Assembly: GCA_938075305.1 (NCBI GenBank)
Contig: CALJGV010000031.1
Span: 62,001 to 126,000 of the forward strand
Length of the DNA stretch: 64,000 bases
Source of the DNA: an uncultured bacterium
GTDB lineage: Bacteria; Planctomycetota; UBA1135; GCA-002686595
Reading direction: 5' to 3'
The first letter of the stretch is position 1. Every line of letters begins with the position of its first letter. The translations under genes were made by a program, and so were the position numbers. The notes under the pieces are model-generated. The model saw only the letters and a list, made by a program, of their open reading frames with translations, was not told the DNA's origin and searched no databases. Below, in pieces: positions 41,786 to 54,501 of this stretch.

Positions 41786-42749
41786 CGCCGTCGGCCCCGG
41801 AGTCTCCTCCGGCGGCCCCGTCTTCCTCGGGGCGGACGAGCCCATCCAGAAGCTCGGACTCGGCGGGGGTGAGCTCGAGGCCGAGGGCATGGTCGATGAT
41901 CGCCTGCGCGTCGCCATCACGGCCCTCGAGCAGCAGCGCCGCGGCGTAGGCCGCGAGCGCCGCCACGTCCCCGGGGTCTGACTCCGCAGCCCGCTCCAGG
42001 TGACGGAGGCCGTCGGCTCTGCGCCCCCCGGCGACCTCGGACTGGCCGACGCGCCACAGGGCCTCGGTGTGCTGGGGGTTGGCCGCGAGCAGCGGCGCGA
42101 GCCAGGCCGCACACGAGGGGTGGCTCCCGAGCAGGCGGGACGCTTCGAGCCGTTGACCGAGGGAGGCCGCGGTCGCGCTGGGCTCCCCGCGGAACGCCAC
42201 CTCGAAGGCCTCAGCCGCCCCGTCGGGGTCCCCGGCGCCAGCCAGCGCGAGCCCGAGGCCGAACTGGGCCTCCCGGTCGCTCGGGTCGAGGGCGACGCCG
42301 CGGGCGAGGCGCTGCAGCCCCACCTCCACGTGGCCCGCAGCCACATCAAGGGTGCCGAGGCGCACGAGCGCCCGGGGGAGGTCCGGCTCCACGGCGAGGG
42401 CGGCCTCGTAGTCGGCGCGGGCCGCGGAGGGCTGACCCAGCGCCTCCCGGGCGGTGCCCCGCATCTCGAGCAGGCGAGGGGCCCCGGGGTCCCGGGCGAG
42501 GAGATCGTTCAGCCGCACTAGGGCGTCGTCCGCCCGGCCCGCCACCAACGACGCCCGCGCCGCCTGCCGGCCCGCCTCGACGTCCTTGAACCCCGAGTCG
42601 AAGTAGATCTGCGTCCAGAGCCCCGCCGCGTCGGACCAGGACCCCACGCGCTCGAAGGCCTCGGCCCGGGCCGCGCGCGGGTCGTCCAACGGCGCGCTGA
42701 CGCAGGAGACTCCCTGCAGCATCAGGACGGACGCCACGAGCGCGGGCAT
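41769..42749 (-). CDS. TPR-repeat lipoprotein
   Basis: The 326-residue protein has a short hydrophobic N-terminus with a lipobox-like VSC (Cys16). From residue 40 it is a helical-repeat array of about seven TPR units, for example GSWSDAAGLWTQIYFDS, GRADDALVRLNDLLARDPGAPRLLEMRG, GQPSAARADYEAALAVEPDLPRAL and GRRADGLRHLERAAESDPGD. TPRs bind partner proteins; as an exported lipoprotein it may scaffold an envelope complex. The tail is Gly/Asp-rich. It diverges from the HAD gene 33 bases away. Confidence 0.85.
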   Translation of the reverse strand: MPALVASVLMLQGVSCVSAPLDDPRAARAEAFERVGSWSDAAGLWTQIYFDSGFKDVEAGRQAARASLVAGRADDALVRLNDLLARDPGAPRLLEMRGTAREALGQPSAARADYEAALAVEPDLPRALVRLGTLDVAAGHVEVGLQRLARGVALDPSDREAQFGLGLALAGAGDPDGAAEAFEVAFRGEPSATAASLGQRLEASRLLGSHPSCAAWLAPLLAANPQHTEALWRVGQSEVAGGRRADGLRHLERAAESDPGDVAALAAYAAALLLEGRDGDAQAIIDHALGLELTPAESELLDGLVRPEEDGAAGGDSGADGVSRPR

Positions 42750-42782
42750 GATGACCCCGCGTCCCCTGGCGCTCCCGTACAG

Positions 42783-43463
42783 ATGAACAGAGCTCTCCTC
42801 CTCGACTTCGGCGGCACCCTGGCCATCGAACGGTCCTCGAGGGCCTCGATCTACGCCGCCGCGGCCGCCCGATACGGGGTCGAGGTGAGCCCCGCCCTGA
42901 TGTCCGGCCTCATGTCGGAGACTCACGCGTCGCTCCCCCTCACGATCCCGACGGCCCAAGGGCCCGCGTTCCGGTACAGCCGTGGTTGGTTCGAGCGCTT
43001 CATCGGGATCATCTTCGCGGATCGGCTCGGGCTGTCCAGCCGAGACGCCACTCTGGCCCAGGAGCACCTCTTCTCCGTCTACGAGGACGCCGGGACCTTC
43101 CGACTCTTCCCCGGAGCCGCGGAACTCATCGACCGCGCCAAGACGGGCGGATGGCAAGTGGGGGTGGTGTCCAACTGGAGCTATGCCCTCGAGGCGCTCC
43201 TGGGGGACCTCGGGCTCCGGCCGGACGCCGTGCTGTGCAGCGCCGTCGAGGAGGCCGAGAAGCCCTCCGAGGTCCTCTTCCTCAGGGCGCTGGAACGCCT
43301 GGGTGCGAGGGCGAAGGGCTCCCTTCACGTGGGCGACTCCTTCGACAACGACGTTGTGGGCGCACGATCCGTCGGTGTCGAGCCGGTGCTCCTGGAACGG
43401 TCGGGCCCGGGCACCCGGAGGGACGTCCGCTCCGTCCGCTGCCTGACCGAGATCCGGCTTTGA
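42783..43463 (+). CDS. HAD-superfamily hydrolase
   Basis: The 226-residue protein has an imperfect first HAD motif, LLLDFGGTLAIE, with a single Asp and Gly in place of the usual second Asp (DxD becomes DFGGT). Motif II is VVSNWSY, motif III the Lys in EAEKPSEVLF, and motif IV HVGDSFDNDVVGARSVG. The cap is helical, C1 type. The DFGGT pattern is seen in the REG-2/HAD-IA family, where the second Asp can be lost, so phosphatase activity should be tested before it is assumed. The substrate is unknown. Confidence 0.85.
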   Translation: MNRALLLDFGGTLAIERSSRASIYAAAAARYGVEVSPALMSGLMSETHASLPLTIPTAQGPAFRYSRGWFERFIGIIFADRLGLSSRDATLAQEHLFSVYEDAGTFRLFPGAAELIDRAKTGGWQVGVVSNWSYALEALLGDLGLRPDAVLCSAVEEAEKPSEVLFLRALERLGARAKGSLHVGDSFDNDVVGARSVGVEPVLLERSGPGTRRDVRSVRCLTEIRL

Positions 43464-43468
43464 GCCGC

Positions 43469-45574
43469 TCAGTCGGTGGTGATGGAGCCGCCAGTCCCTG
43501 GGGACAGGAAGTCGGGATTGAGCTCGACCGAGTAGACCTCCGGGAGCGCGAGCGTCGCGTCCGGGGCGGCGTCGCCAGAGAGGCCCAGTAGCCCGTCGAA
43601 GCGGAGCAAGCTGTCGTTCTCCCGTTCCGCCACCCAGAGCGTGTCCCCGTTCCAGGCGAGGTCGCCGGGCTCGTCCAGCTGGGTCGCGGGTCCCACGACC
43701 ACGGAGGCCACCGGGACGAGCCCGCTGGAGATCGAGGCCGCCTCGATGATGTAGATCGCCCCGTCGTCACCGCTCCCCGCCGCGCCACCGGCGTCGGTGA
43801 GCACGAGCAGATCACGCTCGGCGTCGTGGACGATGCCGTGCAGGTTGGAGGAGATCTGGACGGAGCCCAGGGCGTCACCGGGCGTGATCGTCCGGTCCGG
43901 CAGGTCACCGGGGACCGCGACGAAGTCCTCGTAGACGAAGACCGCCCCGCTGGAGCAGGCCACATACAGCGTGTCGGACCCGAAGTCGTAGTCGAGCCCC
44001 TGGGGCACGTTGACGCCCGCCGAGAAGCCCGCGAGCAGCCGCCGGGTCGCGTTGGCCGCGGGACCGGCGCTCTGGCCGAAGACCCAGATCCCCGGTAGCC
44101 CGACGTCCGCGACCAACAGCAGGCCGCCACGGTCGTCCACCTCGACCGCGACAGGCTCGATGATCGGGTCCGGCGGATCGAAGGGGCCGAGGACGTTCTG
44201 GACGAGTCGGTCCCGGGAGGGATCGAAGGCCGCGCCCGGCGCCGCGCCCCGCTGCTTCGCGAAGCGATTGACCACCGCGACCCCGCCGGGGTATCCGACG
44301 TAGGCGTCGCCGGCCACGTCGAGGGTGGCGAACGTGACCGCCTGGGCCACGTCGAACGTCACGGAGGGTGGGGACTGGAGGTCGTCCGCCAGCCGGAGGA
44401 GGCTCCCGTTCCCGAGCGCCGGGCGCGTGGTTGCCACCAGCCCTGCGAGCGCCGTCGAGGGGTCGTCCACGTCGCTGACCCCCGCGAGCCGCGGTGCGTC
44501 GATGGGCTCGATGGCGATCCCGTTGGCGTTCTGGAGGTCGCTGGTCCGCGCGGGGATCGGCGCGAAGCGGGCCGGGGAGTCCACGGGGTTGAACAGGGCG
44601 AGCCGGTCTGCCGTGGGGTCGGCGACCCGCAGCCGGCCATCGGGCGCGAGGACCAGGTCCGAGGGGTCCATGAGGCCGCTCGCGGGGTCGTCCATGATCA
44701 GGGCGGGGAGGATGAGCCCGTTGGCCGTGGACGCGCCGTCGATGAAGATCAGGGTCCCGTCCGTCCCAGCCGCCTCCCCCTCAACGCCGATATCGCAGAC
44801 GATGAGCTGGTCGGCGAACCTCGCGGTGGTGTGGATGATGCCCCTCAGGCTCGTCCCCGCGGGGTCCACCCCGTTCACCGAGGGGACGATGATGCGGCTC
44901 GGCGCCGCCGGCCTCGTCGCGAGGAAGTCGTCGAAGACGGCGATGGTGCCATCCGTCAGCGCCGCGTAGAGGCGGTCCGAGGGCTCATCGAGGGCCACGT
45001 CCCAGGCGGGGGCCGGGACCGCGGACGAGAAGGCGGGGGCCACGTTGCCCGCGGCGGCGCTCCCCCAGACCTTCACCGCCGGGTCACCCGCGTCGGCGAC
45101 GATCATGAACCCGGCCACCTGGGCGAGCTCCACCGCCTTGGGCGCCACGAGGGTCGTCTCCGAGGACGCGCCGGGGTTGAACGGGTCGAACTTGAAGCCG
45201 AGGTCCCGGTCCCGGTCGAGGCGCAGGACGGCGCTCTGGGTCGCCTGGGAGCGATCCCGCACCCGCCCCAGGACCCGCACCGTGGCCGGCAGGTCCGGGG
45301 TATCGGACGCCTGGAAGGCGTTCCCGAAGTAGTCGAGGACGAGGCCCTCATCGGCCTGACCGATGATGGAGAAAGACCCCGAGACGAAGTCCTTGTCCCC
45401 GCGCATGAGGGACCCGAGGAGGATCTGATCGCCCCCCAGGGTCACGAAGTCACGCTCGAAGCCAGCGTAGGTCGTCAGGTTCGCCCCGGAGTCCGGCGAC
45501 ACGGCGCTCCCTCCCCCACCGCAGGCGGCGATAAGGGGGAGGGCGCAGAACGGGAGGAGGAGGGGCTTGACCAT
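43469..45574 (-). CDS. Beta-propeller-like lipoprotein
   Basis: The 701-residue protein has lipobox AAC (Cys18), followed by a Gly/Ser-rich linker. The rest is an all-beta protein with repeated units of about 45-60 residues ending in phrases like AALTDGTIAVFDDFLA, FVYEDFVAVPGDLPDRTI, LRVADPTADRLALFNP and LWVAERENDSLLRFDGLLG, the pattern of NHL or similar propeller blades. At least two propellers seem present. No catalytic motif is seen; surface binding or adhesion is a fair guess. A pair of the units (VFDDFLATRPAAPSRIIVPS and VYEDFVAVPGDLPDRTITPG) is clearly duplicated. Confidence 0.8.
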   Translation of the reverse strand: MVKPLLLPFCALPLIAACGGGGSAVSPDSGANLTTYAGFERDFVTLGGDQILLGSLMRGDKDFVSGSFSIIGQADEGLVLDYFGNAFQASDTPDLPATVRVLGRVRDRSQATQSAVLRLDRDRDLGFKFDPFNPGASSETTLVAPKAVELAQVAGFMIVADAGDPAVKVWGSAAAGNVAPAFSSAVPAPAWDVALDEPSDRLYAALTDGTIAVFDDFLATRPAAPSRIIVPSVNGVDPAGTSLRGIIHTTARFADQLIVCDIGVEGEAAGTDGTLIFIDGASTANGLILPALIMDDPASGLMDPSDLVLAPDGRLRVADPTADRLALFNPVDSPARFAPIPARTSDLQNANGIAIEPIDAPRLAGVSDVDDPSTALAGLVATTRPALGNGSLLRLADDLQSPPSVTFDVAQAVTFATLDVAGDAYVGYPGGVAVVNRFAKQRGAAPGAAFDPSRDRLVQNVLGPFDPPDPIIEPVAVEVDDRGGLLLVADVGLPGIWVFGQSAGPAANATRRLLAGFSAGVNVPQGLDYDFGSDTLYVACSSGAVFVYEDFVAVPGDLPDRTITPGDALGSVQISSNLHGIVHDAERDLLVLTDAGGAAGSGDDGAIYIIEAASISSGLVPVASVVVGPATQLDEPGDLAWNGDTLWVAERENDSLLRFDGLLGLSGDAAPDATLALPEVYSVELNPDFLSPGTGGSITTD

Positions 45575-45844
45575 GGGAAGTGCCGGGCGCGGGCCGCCGT
45601 GGAGGTGTGACGTCATCTTGCGCTCCCGCGCCACCGGATCCGCCGCGCCCGGGGTCCCTTGAACCAAGCTTGATCGACACCTAACCGTCTCTGGACACCT
45701 CGAGCCGCAAAGGGGCCCCGCTGTGGGGCCGGGCGAGATCCAGCCATGGGCCGTAGATCAGCCCCCCGGGATCTGGTCTACTTGGGAAGTTTGGCCGACT
45801 CGGCTGAACACCGCGCCCCCCCCACCCAAGCCCCCTATCGCGCG

Positions 45845-49093
<3,249 letters not shown>

Positions 49094-49115
49094 CCGCGGA
49101 TAGGCGCCACCTAGT

Positions 49116-49163
49116 CAAGCGCGCGCGGGGTCGGTCGAACCGGCCCCGCGCGCGCTTGTTTCA
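49116..49163. terminator. Terminator shared by carB and the second M43 protease
   Basis: A 15-bp perfect stem (49116-49130 with 49144-49158) extends by a G-T pair and four more pairs to a 3-base loop. TTTC follows on the plus side. It lies 22 bases after carB and 12 bases past the stop of the leftward protease gene. Confidence 0.85.
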
Positions 49164-49174
49164 ACCCTGTTGGG

Positions 49175-50929
49175 TCACTGGACGAGGACGTCGTCCACGT
49201 AGGCGCGCTCGTTCTTGCGGTTGGCGTTGGTGTCGAACGTGATCCCGATCGTGCCGCTCACGCCCGTGAGAGTGACCGACGGGCTGGCCCAGCTGGTGCT
49301 GCTGTAGGTCACGACCTGGGCGCCGCCGGCGCCGCCGGTGATGGTCGCCTGGACCCGCTCACCGTTGTCGAAGCCGCTGGTGCGCCAGGCCCAGCTGACC
49401 GTGACCTCGGTCTGGGAGGTGCTCACCGAGGTGGTGATCCCGGTGGACTTGCGGAGGTCGGCGGCGTACGTCCCGGTCAGAGCGTTCGTGCCGATACGGA
49501 CGTCGTTGTTCTGGCGGGACCAGTTGGCGAAGGAACCGGACTCGAAGCCATCCGAGAAGATGACGCCGCCCCCTCCGCCGCCGCCGCCGGCGGCCGTGGT
49601 GAAGCTCCAGGTGGAGCCGCTCGTCACGCCGTTGGAGTTCTCAGAGTCGACGCGCCAGTAATAGGTCGTCCCGTCGGCGAGGGACCCGGGGTCATAGGAG
49701 GTCCCCGACTGATCCGCAGACACGAGGGACGGGTTGGTGGAGGTCCCGAAGTACACGTCGTACTGGCTCGCGCCGTTGGCCGCGCCCCAGGACAGCGAGG
49801 TGGACGATGCGACCTCTGTGGCCCCGTTCGAGGGGGAGCCGCCGGAGACCTGGTCCGGAGCCGTTCCGCCGCCTCCGCCGCCACCGTTCTCCCAGGTGGT
49901 CAGGTTCACTCGCCAGTTCTCCAAGGTGCAGCGCATGCGGACCGACTGGTCCAGGGTGAAGTGGTCCATGCACGCGTCCTCGGAGTAGTCCATGAAGTTG
50001 CGCACCGGGTCCGGGCTACCGCAGGTGGCGCGCTCGGTCGGGGAACAAGCCGAGTAGTTGGGCGAGCTCTCGGGGTTCGTATCGCAGCAGAGGTCGCCGC
50101 TGGCGTAGCAGTTGCTGGTGCCGCAACCACCCTGGAAGGTGTGCTGGAGGCCGAGATAGTGGCCCACCTCGTGGGTCCCCGTGCGACCCAGGTCGTACGG
50201 CGAGTAGTTGGTGTAGCCCACCGCGCGCCAGAGGAGGCGAACGCCGTCGAAGTCGGAGCCGACCACGCCCCCGCCGTTGGGCAGGTAGGCGTAGCCGAGG
50301 TTTCCGCCAGCGGTGTTCGTGTAGATGTTCAGGTAGCGCGTCGTGTCCCAGCCGATGCTGGAGGCGTAGCTCCCGCGGTCGTTGTACCAGTTCTTGTTCC
50401 GGTGCCGCGTGATCCCCGAGGTGGGGTTCCCGCTCGGATCGACCGTCGCGAGGTGGAACTGGATCTTCGAGTTCGTCAACGCCGCGAAGTCGGCGTTGAG
50501 GATGGCGACCTGCTCGAAGATGCGGGCGTCGGGAATGTTCCCGGACCCGTTGTTCGAGTACAGCACGTGGAAGACCACGGGGATGTCGTAGACGTTGGCG
50601 CCCGCACCCGACGGGTCGTAGCCCGGATCGGGGATCGTCAGGGAGTTGGTGCAGTCACTCTGCGAGCCGATGAACGCCACCGACGGCGGCATGTTCAGCG
50701 CGCCGATCCCGCAGCGCTTGCCGTTGCGGGTGAAGAAGGGCGAGCCGAGGTACTCGTCCCAGTCGGCGAAGAGGAAGGTGCCCTGAACATCGTGGGCGAG
50801 GATGGAACCATCCTCGAGTTCGGTGACGGAGTTTCGCTGGATCGGCGAGCTCTTATCGACTTGAGCGAGCGAAGGGCCGGCGAGCAGGATGGCTGCGATG
50901 GCCCCGGAAGCGAGGGACTGGAAGATCAT
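49175..50929 (-). CDS. Secreted M43 metalloprotease with FN3 and beta-sandwich C-terminal domains
   Basis: The 584-residue precursor has a signal peptide (1-22, SLAQ). The catalytic domain has HEVGHYLGLQH (His253, Glu254, His257, His263) and the Met-turn region NFMDYS (311-316), close to the protease at 4613. Gly linker 1 (349-355) leads to a fibronectin type III domain (356-446, WGAANGASQYDVYFG, YYWRVDSENSNG). Gly linker 2 (448-455) leads to a beta-sandwich domain starting SDGFESGSFANW, like Pre-peptidase/jelly-roll modules. The first protease has a WYRD tail instead, so similar enzymes use exchangeable C-terminal modules. It is probably an extracellular endopeptidase. Confidence 0.92.
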   Translation of the reverse strand: MIFQSLASGAIAAILLAGPSLAQVDKSSPIQRNSVTELEDGSILAHDVQGTFLFADWDEYLGSPFFTRNGKRCGIGALNMPPSVAFIGSQSDCTNSLTIPDPGYDPSGAGANVYDIPVVFHVLYSNNGSGNIPDARIFEQVAILNADFAALTNSKIQFHLATVDPSGNPTSGITRHRNKNWYNDRGSYASSIGWDTTRYLNIYTNTAGGNLGYAYLPNGGGVVGSDFDGVRLLWRAVGYTNYSPYDLGRTGTHEVGHYLGLQHTFQGGCGTSNCYASGDLCCDTNPESSPNYSACSPTERATCGSPDPVRNFMDYSEDACMDHFTLDQSVRMRCTLENWRVNLTTWENGGGGGGGTAPDQVSGGSPSNGATEVASSTSLSWGAANGASQYDVYFGTSTNPSLVSADQSGTSYDPGSLADGTTYYWRVDSENSNGVTSGSTWSFTTAAGGGGGGGGVIFSDGFESGSFANWSRQNNDVRIGTNALTGTYAADLRKSTGITTSVSTSQTEVTVSWAWRTSGFDNGERVQATITGGAGGAQVVTYSSTSWASPSVTLTGVSGTIGITFDTNANRKNERAYVDDVLVQ

Positions 50930-51122
50930 GGGGTTCGGAAGCAAGGAGGTTTGGCAGGCGATCCGAAGCACCGGATGCCCATTCCTCCAAGCTAGAGCCC
51001 CCCCACCAGAATCGCCATGGGGATCCGCCGAGCCGGCCCGAGTTGAGTCGCGATGGATCTCGAGTCGAGCCGCGGTCGGGCTCGACGGCCTCCGATCGAG
51101 CGTCGCCGTAGACTCCGCACCC

Positions 51123-51902
51123 ATGCATACGTTCCACAAGGCCCTCGTGACGGGCGCGTCCTCGGGCCTGGGGCGCGCCATCTGCGCGGAATTGTCCGCC
51201 CGTGGCGCCGAGGTCATCGCCTGCGCCCGGCGCGGTGCTCTTCTTGAGACTCTGGTCCGTGACCTCGAGGCCGGTGGGGGCCGGGCCCGGGCGGTGGAGC
51301 TCGACGTGACCTCACCTGCAGCCGTGAGGGAGGCGATCATCCGTGCCCACGAGGATGGCCCGCTGGATCTGGTGCTCGCGGGCGCTGGGGTGGCCGAACA
51401 CTCCCTCCAGGGAGAGCGGCGCGCCGACAGGACCCTCCAGCTCCTGGACGTCAACCTCGCCGGGGCCGTGAGCACCATCGAGGCCGGGATCGAGGTCCTA
51501 TCCCGCCGCGGGGGCACCGTGGGGGTCCTCTCGAGCCTCGCGGGCACCCGGGGCCTCCCCGGCGCGGCGGCCTATTGCGCGAGCAAGGCTGCGGTCTCGA
51601 CCTACGTGGAGGCCCGGCAGGTCGAGCTCCTTGGGCACCCGGTCCGGCTCGTAGATGTGCAGCCCGGCTTCGTGCGGACGCCCATGACAGCGCCCAACCG
51701 GTTCCCCATGCCGTTCCTCATGGACGTCGAGGCCGCCGCCCGCCGCACCGTCGATGGCCTCGAGGCTGGCCACGCGGTGGTCCGCTACCCCCGGCGGCTC
51801 GCGTGGCCCTTGCGGGCCATCGCGCGGAGCGCGCCCCGCGGGCTCTGGCGCCGGCTGCTGGCCCGCAAGGGGCCCAAGCAAGGGGCGTCAGGGCGCGGCT
51901 AG
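51123..51902 (+). CDS. Short-chain dehydrogenase/reductase
   Basis: The 259-residue protein has TGASSGLG at the N-terminal Rossmann loop, the Arg in CARRGALL favouring NADP(H), the catalytic Ser in VLSSLAG, and Tyr and Lys in YCASKAA. The NNAG motif is changed to AGAGV, which is unusual but occurs in the family. It is similar in length and layout to the SDR at 39039. The substrate is unknown. The stop shares CTAG with the convergent alpha/beta hydrolase. Confidence 0.9.
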   Translation: MHTFHKALVTGASSGLGRAICAELSARGAEVIACARRGALLETLVRDLEAGGGRARAVELDVTSPAAVREAIIRAHEDGPLDLVLAGAGVAEHSLQGERRADRTLQLLDVNLAGAVSTIEAGIEVLSRRGGTVGVLSSLAGTRGLPGAAAYCASKAAVSTYVEARQVELLGHPVRLVDVQPGFVRTPMTAPNRFPMPFLMDVEAAARRTVDGLEAGHAVVRYPRRLAWPLRAIARSAPRGLWRRLLARKGPKQGASGRG

Positions 51903-52741
51903 ACGCTGGCCGCGAGGAAGGCCTCCAGGGCGTCGACGGTCTGCCGGGGCCGGAAGAGGAGCCACTCATGGCTGTTCTCCTCGGCCAGCACCTCCACCGA
52001 CACCCGCGAGAAGGCGTCGCGCAGGCCCACCTCGATTCCCCCGTGGTCGGGGTAGAACTCGTCCCCACACCCGTAGAGCACCCGGACCGCGACATCGTCA
52101 CCGCCACCTCCGCGGACCCACCTTGCGAGACGCTCGTAGCGGAACGCCCGGAGCCCCCCGATGAGCTGGAAGGCCGGGGCCGGCCGGCGGAGCCAGTTCC
52201 GGTAGAACCGCCCCGCCCCCTCTGCGAGAACGGCCCGGGCCGTGGGGCCTTCCCCGGACAGGCCGGTGAACATCTTGGTGTTCATCCACGCCGAGCGGGC
52301 CATGAAGACCACCGACGCGCTCGAAGAGGGCTGCACCGGGTTGATGGCGAGGATAGCCGAGGGCGCGTCGTCGAGGCGCGCGAGGGTGTAGCTCACCGCC
52401 CCGCCCGTCGAGTGTCCGAAGACCGGCGCGCTGGGGGCCAGCACCCCCTCCCGGTTCAGCGCCTCCACGGTCCGCGCCGCGAGGGCCGCGCAGGACCAGA
52501 AGTGCCTGGGCGGGGTCCGCAGGCCATTGTTGGCAAAGAGGAACGGCGCGACGACGCGCCATCCGCGCTCGGCGGCCTCCTCGAGCACGAGGCGATAGTC
52601 CAGAGGATGTCGGGCGTAGCCGTGGAGGAAGAGCACGTCACGCGCCCCCCCTCTGGCGCGCCCAGGGGCGGGCTCCACCACGGTGACCGGCACGGACTCG
52701 CCTCGAACTCGCTGCTGAATCTGGGTCGTAGACGGACGCAT
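51899..52741 (-). CDS. Alpha/beta hydrolase
   Basis: The 280-residue protein shows [14 protein letters not shown] as the oxyanion-hole strand, [12 protein letters not shown] with the nucleophile serine in [13 protein letters not shown] as the acid strand, and NSHEWLLF with the catalytic His. There is no signal peptide. A lipase, esterase or thioesterase role is possible. The HSTGG form and lid insert of about 70 residues do not identify a subgroup to me. Confidence 0.85.
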   Translation of the reverse strand: MRPSTTQIQQRVRGESVPVTVVEPAPGRARGGARDVLFLHGYARHPLDYRLVLEEAAERGWRVVAPFLFANNGLRTPPRHFWSCAALAARTVEALNREGVLAPSAPVFGHSTGGAVSYTLARLDDAPSAILAINPVQPSSSASVVFMARSAWMNTKMFTGLSGEGPTARAVLAEGAGRFYRNWLRRPAPAFQLIGGLRAFRYERLARWVRGGGGDDVAVRVLYGCGDEFYPDHGGIEVGLRDAFSRVSVEVLAEENSHEWLLFRPRQTVDALEAFLAASV

Positions 52742-52890
52742 CGACACCGACGATAGCGGACCCGCACTCCGCGGCTTGCAACCTGACGCCGTGGCGGGTC
52801 TCCTTCTTGGGCCCAAATGGCCGCCGTGACCCTCTCGTCACGGTCCGCGGCCATTCGTCACGACCCGAACTCGGCCCCCGGTCGACTCGT

Positions 52891-54489
52891 ATGAACCTCG
52901 GAATCCCCAAGGAATCCCACCCCGGCGAGCGCCGCGTGGCGGCCTCTCCGGCCGCCGCCAGCCGCTTCGTTGAGCTCGGCTTCGACGTCTCCGTCGAGGC
53001 CGGCGCCGGCGATGGAGCCTCCTACCCCGACTCGGCCTACGAGGCCATCGGCGCGAAGATCGGCAGCAAGGAGGACGCGTTCAGCGCGGACGTCGTCCTC
53101 AAGGTCCGCGCGCCGCGCGACGAGGACGACGCCCGGGAGCTCGACCTCATCCGTGAGGACGCGACGTTGATCAGCTACGTCTTCCCCGCCCAGAACGAGG
53201 CCCTGGTGGCGAGCCTGCAGGCCCGCAAGATCACCACGCTGGCCATGGACTGCGTGCCCCGCATCACGCGGGCCCAGAAGGTCGACTCCCTCAGCTCCAT
53301 GGCCAACATCGCCGGCTACCGCGCGGTGATCGAGGCGGCCAACGAGTTCGGGAGCTTCTTCACGGGCCAGTTCACCGCCGCTGGCAAGGTCCCCCCGGCC
53401 AAGGTCCTGGTCATCGGCGCTGGCGTCGCGGGCCTCTCCGCCATCGGCGCCGCCCGCGGCCTCGGCGCGATCGTCCGCGCCTTCGACACCCGCGAGTCCG
53501 TCCGCGACCAGATCAAGAGCCTCGGTGGAGAGTTCCTCACCGTCGAGATCGAGGAGAGCGGCGAGGGCGGCGGCGGCTACGCCAAGACGATGAGCAAGGA
53601 GTTCATCGACGCCGAGATGGCACTCTTCCGCGAGCAGGCCAAGGAGGTCGACATCGTCATCACGACGGCCCTGATCCCCGGCAAGCCCGCTCCGAAGCTG
53701 TGGCTCAAGGACATGGTCGAGACCATGAAGCCTGGCTCGGTGGTCGTCGACCTCGCGGCCGAGCAGGGCGGCAACTGCGATCTCACCGAGCCCGGCGCCC
53801 GCGCGGTGCACGACGGCGTGGTCATCCTCGGCTACACGGACATGCCGAGCCGCATGTCGACCGTGGCCAGCGACCTGTACGGGACCAACCTGGGCCACCT
53901 CCTGGACGAGCTCGGAGGCGCCGGAGAGTTCAACGTCGACCTCGACAACGACATCATCCGCGGCGCCATCATCACCCAGGGAGGTGAGGTCCTCTGGCCG
54001 CCCCCGGCGGCTCCCGAGCCCTCCCCCGCGGCCAAGCCCAAGCCCGCCCCGGAGCCGGCCCCGAAGCCCGCCGCGGCGGTCACCCCTGAGGCCCCGGCGG
54101 CCGCCTCCGAAGGCGGCAGCTTCTCGGGGAAAGTGCTCGTCGGGCTGGCGCTCACGGCCCTGTGGCTGTGGCTCCGCTTCGGCAGCGGGGCGAGCAACTC
54201 GGTCGGCGAGACCGAGAGCGAGTTCCTCCAACACCTCACGGTCTTCGTCCTCGCCTGCTTCGTCGGCTGGCAGGTCGTCTGGAGCGTCACCGCGGCGCTC
54301 CATACGCCCCTCATGAGCGTCACGAACGCCATCAGCGGCATCATCGTTGTGGGCGGCCTCGTGCTGGCTAACAGCGAGGTCCCCACGGCCGCCGCCATCA
54401 TCGGCGCCATCGCCATCCTCTTCGCCACGATCAACATCGTCGGCGGCTTCATGGTCACGCGGCGCATGCTGCGGATGTTCAACAAGTAG
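52891..54489 (+). CDS. pntA: NAD(P) transhydrogenase subunit alpha
   Basis: PntA with PntB couples hydride transfer between NADH and NADP+ to proton entry. The 532-residue protein has the AlaDH/PNT N-domain ([16 protein letters not shown]) and the NAD site [22 protein letters not shown] (172-193). A Pro/Ala/Lys-rich linker (about 371-410) follows. Four hydrophobic segments of about 20 residues end the protein. It thus holds domain I plus the first part of domain II in one chain, like the Escherichia coli layout. pntB follows 12 bases later. Confidence 0.96.
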   Translation: MNLGIPKESHPGERRVAASPAAASRFVELGFDVSVEAGAGDGASYPDSAYEAIGAKIGSKEDAFSADVVLKVRAPRDEDDARELDLIREDATLISYVFPAQNEALVASLQARKITTLAMDCVPRITRAQKVDSLSSMANIAGYRAVIEAANEFGSFFTGQFTAAGKVPPAKVLVIGAGVAGLSAIGAARGLGAIVRAFDTRESVRDQIKSLGGEFLTVEIEESGEGGGGYAKTMSKEFIDAEMALFREQAKEVDIVITTALIPGKPAPKLWLKDMVETMKPGSVVVDLAAEQGGNCDLTEPGARAVHDGVVILGYTDMPSRMSTVASDLYGTNLGHLLDELGGAGEFNVDLDNDIIRGAIITQGGEVLWPPPAAPEPSPAAKPKPAPEPAPKPAAAVTPEAPAAASEGGSFSGKVLVGLALTALWLWLRFGSGASNSVGETESEFLQHLTVFVLACFVGWQVVWSVTAALHTPLMSVTNAISGIIVVGGLVLANSEVPTAAAIIGAIAILFATINIVGGFMVTRRMLRMFNK

Positions 54490-54501
54490 CGCGTCAGCAC
54501 C

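Noticed and set aside
45700..45740. Hairpin GGCCCC-GCTGT-GGGGCC ahead of carB as a regulatory attenuator
   Set aside because: The stem is only 6 bp in a GC-rich region, where such repeats arise by chance; no leader peptide or PyrR-type signal is visible.
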